Below are positions 8,301 through 14,490 of a stretch of DNA of 21,223 nt, in pieces. Numbering within the stretch: the first letter of the stretch is position 1; each line of letters opens with the position of its first letter. A program made the translations under genes and the position numbers. Below the pieces are notes generated by a model. That model was not told where the DNA came from, did no database searches, and saw nothing but the letters and a program-made list of their open reading frames with translations. The stretch covers positions 1 to 21,223 of the IMG/VR virus record IMGVR_UViG_3300025280_000227, one strand, 5' to 3'. Source of the stretch: a virus.

Positions 8301-8495
8301 GAGTTCTTTGCCAAGTGGGCCAAAGGGTCGCACAATCCACCCAGCAACACGCCCTGCCACCGAGGCGGCCGCGACTTGTGTGCGCTCGGGCTCCGGCTGA
8401 AGAGGCACCAAGCGCTGGTCGTTGGGGATCTGATGCTGTGGGTAATCGTCAGCAATATCTGAAATCAGATCCGCGGATGATGTATTAATTGCCAT
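5325..8495 (-). CDS. Very large ejection protein, polyvalent type (T7 gp16 position)
   Basis: A 1056-residue protein in the place of T7 gp16, the largest internal virion protein, which spans the cell envelope to pull DNA in. The N-terminal 120 residues are polar. Residues 124-150 hold a short module shared with the preceding protein. About 430-830 is a hydrophobic helical domain typical of large phage polyproteins: 'WINSLLSGWFTHLKNTGG', 'RWLVPFFKTPTNAILYVGER', 'HNKSFMAGPAMFMDATRNPG', 'RYGERMIRQYLKSLVPGS'. The hallmark 'EPERDLWGRKI' follows near 875-885. The final 90 residues are helical and charged. I see no transglycosylase motif, unlike the N-terminus of T7 gp16. The start at 8495 has a weak GGA ribosome site just after the terminator, and one base separates its stop from the tail-fibre ATG. 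Confidence 0.82.
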   Translation of the reverse strand: MAINTSSADLISDIADDYPQHQIPNDQRLVPLQPEPERTQVAAASVAGRVAGWIVRPFGPLGKELPSAFELYSRKMQKQKELEETLEGATETYQTPTGQTRTRLKIQEKFTVRKQPGPSDVDTGKWEAYDSANEKVLGTFDRKKDAKAYLKEQEPRIDETPPPEAPTTVERDIDYTGPLVNEMDRNDGYKMWTTIGDPELDKILEARTRQYDMDDGMIAGIRVQSKAGAEVPPGAEIKVPDEAHIYQTLDATGDAIEATLKKLGKDEITTVTLQQTEAMANILGTNPEALARTFLSGRFNLGPNSPPGELAAKIVAGKNMLVTEIRKLDELADRWAIDPSDKVRYEWKRQATYVANLQRSFRGAQTDIAQALGALRTTVSGDAELLARDYSRIIDQAGGADQLDHAIEAYRKSSDLVERAHQVRVVTKGQKLWDGVHEMWINSLLSGWFTHLKNTGGVAAAMILDTTELAVTAAWQVPRGLAGRERDVTFGDVQAQLFGQIMSLREASNAGGRAFWLREEAIAGAEMSLITGRNPLKRADAISAETWEKGGMYGAAINAFGHLVTLGRAPTRALMMEDAFMKVVAYRGQLWEEAFRQGRQLGKKGDDLSEYMADFVMNPTKEMAEKAREKARYVTLQTDMEGRLKKLQEAMGGSGRWLVPFFKTPTNAILYVGERSLIAPWMKRYTDAAEEGGVALAKARTKIAVGQSIMLGFAFEYKAGNITGGISADKDIRAAYERQGIKPYHIKIGDTWYNYGVIEPLATMIGLFVDTLEISQHPQLDERTSTEIVLAAIGAIGYNLHNKSFMAGPAMFMDATRNPGRYGERMIRQYLKSLVPGSAAWNELKVATDELKRLRVNTLDHVAARLPGWSLTLEPERDLWGRKIVHSRTRSPYDPNIVDQELVYLDTGQNDATLTGHPTNLGGDIGLEAKEIAWFHERAGTMAFQVLEYIINPDSKTKPSDLPKNTDGDGPLLGAGYAEIKENYRKMIAASRQGNKLAHDAARQSVRGIMGAVRSLAKFQLMTESPYAEELASIRDELNLEIEKLGLESLQLMEAQ

Positions 8496-8504
8496 ATTTT
8501 TTCC

Positions 8505-8530
8505 AACAAAAAACCCGCCAGAAGCGGGTT
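8505..8530 (-). terminator. Intrinsic terminator between two ejection-protein genes
   Basis: On the minus strand a perfect 7-bp stem AACCCGC/GCGGGTT with a 5-nt loop (8530-8512) runs straight into a T-run of six (8513-8508; its first two T's overlap the stem). This is a classical Rho-independent terminator, located 23 nt after the stop of the 938-residue gene and ending about 10 nt before the ATG of the 1056-residue gene. The ribosome site of that gene (GGA, 8504-8502) follows the T-run directly. It would lower expression of the genes downstream (ejection protein, tail fibre, lysis region) relative to the head and tail-tube genes. Confidence 0.82.
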
Positions 8531-8552
8531 ACTACATTGATGTCAAACTTTG

Positions 8553-11369
8553 TTATTCTGTTCGCTCTTCGCCTGCGAGACCTGCGGCGGCAATCGGTGC
8601 CGCGCTAAACAGCGGAGCGCCTTTTTGCATCAGACTGTCGCGCATCTTCTTGGTGACGGGCAGGGTCCATACTTCTGGCGTAGACTCTCTCTGTGTTTGT
8701 ATCTCAAGCCCTGCCACATACGATTCAGCGTCCGCTTTATTGTTAAAGTCTGCCAAAGAACCGCCGTTCACCCTATCTCTCACTGTCCATTTTCCATTAT
8801 GTTCTATAATATGGATACCAGATAGATCAGACCTTATCCCGGTATCAATCTCCGTCACCCCGACCTTCGCGTTGAACTTCTTGCCAAACTTGCCAGCGTA
8901 AGTTTTCAGCATCTTGTCGTAGAAACCGGCCATGCCTTCGCCGCCAACTTGCAGATCAACGCCCGTATAATCACGACCGTCTGGATATTCAGCGGCATCT
9001 TTAATGGCTTTGTCCGCTAAATCTTTGCCAATCAATTCGGGCAACTTGTCTTCTGTAACAACTTCTGCGATGCCAGCACTTGTCCCGTCTTTTTCGGCGG
9101 TAACGTAATACTGCCCTGCCTTAGCGCCATCGCGCAGCTTTTCAACGCGGATTGTGTCAACCTGCTTACTCAAATCATACCGCGCTGCTTGTATCTTCCC
9201 AGGTGTCCACGCAATCATGTCGTAGCCTTCTTCTGCCGCCATACGTGCAATGCGGCGAAACGCCATTTCGTGCCATGTCTTTTTGAGCGGTGCGTCTGGG
9301 ACTCCTCTTGTGGGAATTTCTGCTGCTGGGGTGCCATCCGGATTCACCCAACGGTTACTTTCAAGATCAAAACGTGCCTCTCCAGTTTTATACCCCTGCT
9401 TGCGACCCTTCTGGTGCCAATCGCTCTGTATCTCCTCAACGAACAGTATCTTCTCACCATTCGGGCCAGTGCGGTCGTTCAGCCGCACATGCGCGAGGGT
9501 GTTGGGTATTTCGAGATGACCGCCTGTAAAGCCTTTCCCGCGCCGATTAGCGACACTCTCGTCCATCAGTCTCTTAAATTCTTCGATCTCTTGTGGATCT
9601 CTTAATTTGCCAGCCACATCTTTCTTGTTAAGCTCATCATATCTTTTTTTATCAAACCCACTCCCCCGTCTTTCTGGCAACGTAAGTGCCACCTCGCGGT
9701 AGTTCTCGCCGCCAGGGAGGGTGTATTGTTCAAAATCCCGATATTGTGCTGTGGCTCCACTCACGTTAGATTCAAAATCGTCGAAAACCCACCTTTTTAC
9801 TCGGGCGGGCGAAGCACCCGCAGCAACGAGGGCATCACCTAATTCACTAGCCACGTCATCATATTCAGCAGATGTTGCCTCTCGCAGTTTTTCAATTAAC
9901 GGCTGAAGCTCGTTAATGTTCTGATAAAGACCCTCGTCATTATTAACAATCAAATCTATTTCGTCAGCCGTTGCCTTTTTTGCCGTGTCAAAAACAACAG
10001 CATCCTGAGACTTTACAACTTCCTTAACCTCGACCTGGTTGGCATCAACGAAATCCATGATCTCCTGTTTGGTGACATTCTTGCGGCCCTTGAGGAAGTC
10101 ATCGAGTCCGATCCACGCCATCTCCTCTGGCTTGACACCTTCGCCCTTGGCAATCATCTGCCGCATCTGAATTGCGGTGCCCTTGTCTTGCGGCAAGGCA
10201 TCGACTGCACGGCGCACGGCAGAATAAAAGCCGATCTCGCTTATATCGTCCTGCGGCGCAGCGCGTGCGGCTGCGTCATCTGTAGGCCCCACACCCATGC
10301 GCGTGGTTGCACCACCTTCCGCAGCCATATCTTGAACTGTCTGACGCAGCTTTCCAGCACCCTGGCGTGCGAGCGGAGCAGCCGCGATCCCAAACGTCAG
10401 GCCACCAGCCAAGCCAAATCCGACCGCTGAGGCCGCGCCTATCTGACCCCAATCAGCTTCAAACGCCGCGCCCCGTTCTCGTGTGGAGCCGTGTTTAACT
10501 TTTTGATCGATATAGGTAGCAAACCCGGCCCAACCAGCACCCTCTGCCGCGATTGCGGTGGCGCCCAGACCCAGAGACAGCAGCCTTTTGTACGTGTTTT
10601 CCCCGATTGCACCCTTGCCGCCGGCCGCCAGCAAATTCTTGAATACCTTGAGCGATCCGAGCCCTGCAAAGGTGCTTGGGTTCATTACAAGGTTTTTAAA
10701 CAGCCGCGTACTGCCCTTAAAAGTGAACGGCGGCAGCTTATCGTAAACGTCCATCAAGGCAGCCTGCGCCATCAGCACTTCCCGAGGGGTATTCTCATCC
10801 GACTGCATAAAGGCGCCCAGCATTCCGACGTCCGAGTACAGCAAGTGGCCTATCCACTCGAGGCCAAATTGCGAGTACTCTGCATCGTTTTGAGCTAGGA
10901 AAGACTGATTGAGCGGCGGGCGGTTTATCTCCAAGTCACTTACGAACTCACCCGTAACATTCCAGTCTGAGCCCTTTGGAACACGCATCCCGTACTTGGC
11001 TGCGGCAAGGTGTTCGTAATCGTTAATCTGATAAAACCAGTCGTGTACTATTCTAGCAGCGCGATTAAAGTTCACGCCTGGCTGCTGCCAATGTTGTTCG
11101 GGCGTTGCATACTCGAGGGGCACTTCGCTGTCGTCCCACTCGGTGTTCCGCAGCAATTCATTTTCGTCCACCTCGTGCGAGCGGTTTTTCAATGTCTCCG
11201 GCGGGAGAGGGGGCGCGTTTATTTCATACGCAATGTGGGGGTCTTGCCCGTTCGCCTTGGCACGCTCGAACGTCTCCGAAAGCTCAAACTGTTCACGCTC
11301 CTGGTTGACGCTCATACTTGCAAGGGGATCGGTCATTAGTAACGCCGATCTCGTATCAATTACTGCCAT
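8553..11369 (-). CDS. Large polyvalent-type ejection protein with EEIQSDWHQ domain
   Basis: A 938-residue multidomain internal virion protein. Residues 1-350 are helical with hydrophobic Gly/Ala-rich segments (about 225-335) that could contact membrane. Residues 381-452 ('FYSAVRRAVDALPQDKGTA', 'MAWIGLDDFLKGRKNVTKQE') match a small domain widespread in large phage polyproteins. Residues about 550-850 form a conserved domain with 'LPGGENYREVALTLP', 'NTLAHVRLNDR', 'LFVEEIQSDWHQKGRKQGY', 'MIAWTPGKIQAARYDL' and 'GGEGMAGFYDKML'; its biochemical function is, to my knowledge, undefined. Residues 859-885 hold a short module also found in the next gene. The end 'DSLMQKGAPLFSAAP' is a usual ending for this protein type. 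The start at 11369 has only a weak ribosome site. I expect ejection with the DNA (inference from gene order). GC content falls in the C-terminal half. Confidence 0.8.
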   Translation of the reverse strand: MAVIDTRSALLMTDPLASMSVNQEREQFELSETFERAKANGQDPHIAYEINAPPLPPETLKNRSHEVDENELLRNTEWDDSEVPLEYATPEQHWQQPGVNFNRAARIVHDWFYQINDYEHLAAAKYGMRVPKGSDWNVTGEFVSDLEINRPPLNQSFLAQNDAEYSQFGLEWIGHLLYSDVGMLGAFMQSDENTPREVLMAQAALMDVYDKLPPFTFKGSTRLFKNLVMNPSTFAGLGSLKVFKNLLAAGGKGAIGENTYKRLLSLGLGATAIAAEGAGWAGFATYIDQKVKHGSTRERGAAFEADWGQIGAASAVGFGLAGGLTFGIAAAPLARQGAGKLRQTVQDMAAEGGATTRMGVGPTDDAAARAAPQDDISEIGFYSAVRRAVDALPQDKGTAIQMRQMIAKGEGVKPEEMAWIGLDDFLKGRKNVTKQEIMDFVDANQVEVKEVVKSQDAVVFDTAKKATADEIDLIVNNDEGLYQNINELQPLIEKLREATSAEYDDVASELGDALVAAGASPARVKRWVFDDFESNVSGATAQYRDFEQYTLPGGENYREVALTLPERRGSGFDKKRYDELNKKDVAGKLRDPQEIEEFKRLMDESVANRRGKGFTGGHLEIPNTLAHVRLNDRTGPNGEKILFVEEIQSDWHQKGRKQGYKTGEARFDLESNRWVNPDGTPAAEIPTRGVPDAPLKKTWHEMAFRRIARMAAEEGYDMIAWTPGKIQAARYDLSKQVDTIRVEKLRDGAKAGQYYVTAEKDGTSAGIAEVVTEDKLPELIGKDLADKAIKDAAEYPDGRDYTGVDLQVGGEGMAGFYDKMLKTYAGKFGKKFNAKVGVTEIDTGIRSDLSGIHIIEHNGKWTVRDRVNGGSLADFNNKADAESYVAGLEIQTQRESTPEVWTLPVTKKMRDSLMQKGAPLFSAAPIAAAGLAGEERTE

Positions 11370-11387
11370 GCTATTACACCATCACTG

Positions 11388-13439
11388 CTATCGCGTACCA
11401 GCGCCGCGATTGGCAGCCCGGTCTGCGGCACTCTCTTCTCCATTTCCGCCAGGTTCCCATTCCGCGATTGATTTTATCCACTTCCGCCACGCGGCTTCTT
11501 CCTCCACACTCTCAGATGTCTGCTGTTCTTCCCCCGTATTTGGGTTGGTTTCTGTTCGCTCGCTGGGCGGCGGCTCCAGTTCAATTGGCGCACCATGCCG
11601 CTGGATAATACGCCCCACGTACTGCAGACCGCTTTCCATTGCATACAGATCCCTGACGCCAATACGTGCTTCTATATCCAACCCAAGATCGCGAACTTCT
11701 TCTGGCGTAAGCTGCGCCAATGTTACATCTACGCCTGCCACTTCCTCTGCAGCGGATACTTTTTTCGGCAGCAGACCGCTGGCGTAGCGTTGCCACGCGG
11801 CTCGCGCATTGCCTAGATTGTCAAGCGTCAGCGTGGACATGTTGAGCGCGTTGCCCGCCCCAAACTCTCGTATGTTTGTAATCCCTAAAGCGCTTTGGAT
11901 GCTTGAGGGAAGAGTGCGCACGATGCTTTCCGCGACCTTTGTTTGTTGCTGCGTTTGGGCTAAGTGTGTGTCGATGACTTCATAATATGCCTGGGCTGGG
12001 CGCACTCCACGGCCGACCATATCATCGTACTGACGCAGGGCTGTCGCCAGTTGGATGTCGTTGTCCGCTGACCTCGATCCTTCAAGCGTAATCCCCCCAG
12101 GTCTATCGCCGAATACCGTCCTCAAACTCGTTTTGTAGCTCTTGATCTGTTTTGCGCGCGGCGTGTTACCGCGCATCGCCTTTGCGTTAGTGGTAAGACC
12201 TTTATGCGCCAAGCCACCAATGATCCCCGCTTGATACTGGCGGTTTACTTCTTTTTCCAAAGAACGAAGATCTTCGTCGGTGTACGCATTTGTAATGCGG
12301 TCGTTAAACTCGGCGACTGCTCTTTGATTGTTAACCTCGTCGTTGCCTTCAATTTTTCGTCGCAAGATATCTCTCTGCGCGGGGCTTATCTCGCGCTTGT
12401 TCATACTCAGCAGGTCACCAACCGTTACCATTGGAACATCGACCGGCAAGACCTCGCCAGGGTTTTCCAGTTGCCACGCACGCGCAATGTCTATCTCAGC
12501 GGATAGTCTCTCGTACTCCCGCTCCTGTTCGATATTCACCTTCGCTTCTTCGTCTCTGTCTTTCTTCAACTCCGCATTGTGCGCGGTAGTGATTAAGCTG
12601 GAAAGACGTCTCTCCCCCAAAGTTTCGAGGCGCGCTGCCGCGCTAATGTCCAGGTTTTTGTAGCGCTCGCCACTACGAAGGTCGTCCAAAAACTCTTCGA
12701 CAAGGAGTACGGGGTCTAGGTCGCCATCCTTTCCGCCGGCAGCCGCTACCGCGAACTCCGTTCGGGCCTGGTGGTAATCAATGTCGCTCAGTGCCGTGAC
12801 AACGGCTCTCTGGGTTTTTACGGCGCCCCAGCTTCCAATCTCACCCTGGTACTCAATCGACAAAGCCAGTTGCCCAATTGCTTCTTCCCGAACATCCCCT
12901 GGCGGCATTGCCGCAATCTCGCGCACCTTGGCATTCTGGTTTCGTATCCAGATGCTTTCTGAATAGTCCGAGTACTTTCCCCTGAGATGGCTTGCTATAC
13001 CTGGCATTGCCGAGGCAACACTCTTGTACCCAGACGTCAGAAACCGGGAGCGCACGACCGGATCTCGGATTGCCGCAGCCCTCTTATTCAGATCGCTTAC
13101 CAGGGAACTCTTAATCCATGAACGCTGATCGGTCACGCCTCTCGTCTGGCCGTGCTCGTCTTTCCAGTATTCACTGTCAACGCCGTAGGTCTGTGCGTTT
13201 ACGACCGATTGCTGTACGCCCGTACCAAACTCATACTCCGCCGCTGCCTGTTTGGTGGCGCGTTCCTTCCCCAACAAATGCCCAAACCAACGCGCACCTT
13301 CCGTCTGTATTGTTCCGCCGAGTGCTCCAGACGCTTCGGCGGCCATAGCAACCTGACCCGGGTTGGCGACTGCGCTTAAATCCTGGCCGGGTGCCGCCTT
13401 CGGCATACCCAGCGTGCGACGGTATTGAGGTACTTTCAT
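11388..13439 (-). CDS. Internal virion protein, gp15-like helical ejection protein
   Basis: A 683-residue, almost wholly alpha-helical and charged protein following the gp14-like gene, in the place of T7 gp15 (747 residues), which forms a periplasmic part of the DNA-ejection tube. Early landmarks are 'ARWFGHLLGKERATKQAAAEYEFGTGV' type helices and 'SRFLTSGYKSVASAMPGI'. Long heptad-like segments around 270-320 include 'ERLSAEIDIARAWQLENPGE'. The C-terminal 60 residues are Glu/Pro-rich and probably disordered. No signal peptide, lysozyme motif or enzyme motif is visible. The start ATG overlaps the previous stop (TAATG). Function is assigned by position, size and helical character only. Confidence 0.75.
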   Translation of the reverse strand: MKVPQYRRTLGMPKAAPGQDLSAVANPGQVAMAAEASGALGGTIQTEGARWFGHLLGKERATKQAAAEYEFGTGVQQSVVNAQTYGVDSEYWKDEHGQTRGVTDQRSWIKSSLVSDLNKRAAAIRDPVVRSRFLTSGYKSVASAMPGIASHLRGKYSDYSESIWIRNQNAKVREIAAMPPGDVREEAIGQLALSIEYQGEIGSWGAVKTQRAVVTALSDIDYHQARTEFAVAAAGGKDGDLDPVLLVEEFLDDLRSGERYKNLDISAAARLETLGERRLSSLITTAHNAELKKDRDEEAKVNIEQEREYERLSAEIDIARAWQLENPGEVLPVDVPMVTVGDLLSMNKREISPAQRDILRRKIEGNDEVNNQRAVAEFNDRITNAYTDEDLRSLEKEVNRQYQAGIIGGLAHKGLTTNAKAMRGNTPRAKQIKSYKTSLRTVFGDRPGGITLEGSRSADNDIQLATALRQYDDMVGRGVRPAQAYYEVIDTHLAQTQQQTKVAESIVRTLPSSIQSALGITNIREFGAGNALNMSTLTLDNLGNARAAWQRYASGLLPKKVSAAEEVAGVDVTLAQLTPEEVRDLGLDIEARIGVRDLYAMESGLQYVGRIIQRHGAPIELEPPPSERTETNPNTGEEQQTSESVEEEAAWRKWIKSIAEWEPGGNGEESAADRAANRGAGTR

Positions 13440-14023
13440 TATGCGCTCGCCAGTATGTATGCAGCTTTTGAGGCACCGCCAAGCAAAGCGCCATAGCTTC
13501 TGTACCTGCCGGCGGTTTTATATTGACGTGCGTAAAGTCGCTGGAGATTTGCCTCCAAATTCTCATTCACTGCTTTTTCTCGGAACTGCATTGCGTTCGT
13601 TTCGCCCTGCATCTCGATCATGGCGATCTGATCGTCCGCCTCGCGTGCCGCTTCTTCCTGCACCAGTCGCGCAGTTCCCTCGGTTGATACGACATTGGCC
13701 TTGGCATAAGCGACCGCCTGCGCACCACGAAAATCTTCAAACTGTTCACGGAAGTCTTGAACCTGCGTGCCGGCGAGGAACTTCTGCCACTCGCCCTGCA
13801 TTTCGGCGACCTTGGCATTCCGCGCGCGGATCTTGGCGTTGTACTCTGCTGCGCGTGCTGCTGCTTCGCCTGCCCGATTGCTACTCCCGCTCCCCATTAA
13901 CCCGCCAAGGAGACCTAATCCAGCAAACGCCCATCCTGCAGGGCCGCCCATCAACGACATCAAACCCCCCGCCGATGCTGCTGATGTCGTACTGGCAATG
14001 GTCCCTGGGTTCACAACATACAT
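13439..14023 (-). CDS. Internal virion protein, gp14-like
   Basis: A 194-residue protein in the T7 gene 14 position. The N-terminus is a Gly/Ala/Leu-rich hydrophobic stretch (about residues 14-46, 'AGGLMSLMGGPAGWAFAGLG' onwards), able to cross a membrane. A long charged helical or coiled-coil region (about 50-165) follows, and then a short Gly/Ala-rich tail 'YGALLGGASKAAYILASA'. This layout fits T7 gp14, which on ejection enters the host outer membrane to form the channel for DNA. There is no sequence motif strong enough to prove it, so the call rests on layout and gene order. It is joined to both neighbours by 1-nt TAATG overlaps, suggesting fixed production ratios for the ejection proteins. 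Confidence 0.82.
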   Translation of the reverse strand: MYVVNPGTIASTTSAASAGGLMSLMGGPAGWAFAGLGLLGGLMGSGSSNRAGEAAARAAEYNAKIRARNAKVAEMQGEWQKFLAGTQVQDFREQFEDFRGAQAVAYAKANVVSTEGTARLVQEEAAREADDQIAMIEMQGETNAMQFREKAVNENLEANLQRLYARQYKTAGRYRSYGALLGGASKAAYILASA

Positions 14024-14490
14024 TACATCAACCTCGCGTATAAATAATGGTCGGAGCCATCGGGTCCGTAGTGGTGCATCAAGCCCTCGCGCGTAAACCC
14101 AAGAAACTCCAGAAAACGCTGGCCCTGTGGGAAGTCATATCGCGCTGTCGCCTGTATTCGATGGTAACTGTTTTCTTTTGCCAGCTGATCCATGTAGCCG
14201 CGCACATACCGGACAAACTCACGCTTGTGCCGGCGGATCAAATCCGACGGTACTACCCACGCCTCGCCCATGCCGTCCCATATCGGGAATATGCCGGCAC
14301 TGAAAACCAGGTGTCCGTTTGTCAAGAGACTGAAAGCGTGGCCCTTCAGCGCCATCGCCTTCACGTTGTCCTTTGTCATAAACCCACGGTCCGCAGTAGC
14401 CAACGTGCTGTTTCTCTCCCAAAGGTCGTCCGCGTGCTCCGGCACAAAGTCGACGACCTTAAAGCTAGTCGTAGGTTTGGACGCGCGCAT
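14023..14490 (-). CDS. GNAT-like internal virion protein (T7 gp13 type)
   Basis: A 155-residue protein with the GNAT acetyltransferase fold pattern. It has an N-terminal helix pair, a 'MALKGHAFSLLTNGHLVFSAGI' beta pair, a 'GEAWVVPSDLIRRHKREFVRYV' segment, and a C-terminal 'GQRFLEFLGFTREGLMHHYGPDG' typical of GNAT proteins. Proteins like this occupy the T7 gene 13 position, between the tail tube and the ejection proteins. In T7, gp13 is needed for infectivity and may not be an active enzyme. The usual acetyl-CoA loop (Q/R-x-x-G-x-G/A) is not obvious, so catalytic activity is doubtful. The start ATG lies inside the nozzle gene (26-nt overlap), and the stop overlaps the next ATG as TAATG. Confidence 0.78.
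   Translation of the reverse strand: MRASKPTTSFKVVDFVPEHADDLWERNSTLATADRGFMTKDNVKAMALKGHAFSLLTNGHLVFSAGIFPIWDGMGEAWVVPSDLIRRHKREFVRYVRGYMDQLAKENSYHRIQATARYDFPQGQRFLEFLGFTREGLMHHYGPDGSDHYLYARLM

Noticed and set aside
13441-14043. 200-codon open frame on the plus strand opposite the gp14-like gene
   Set aside because: It is Arg/Pro/His-rich, typical of antisense frames in GC-rich DNA. The minus-strand gene fits the operon with TAATG overlaps on both sides.
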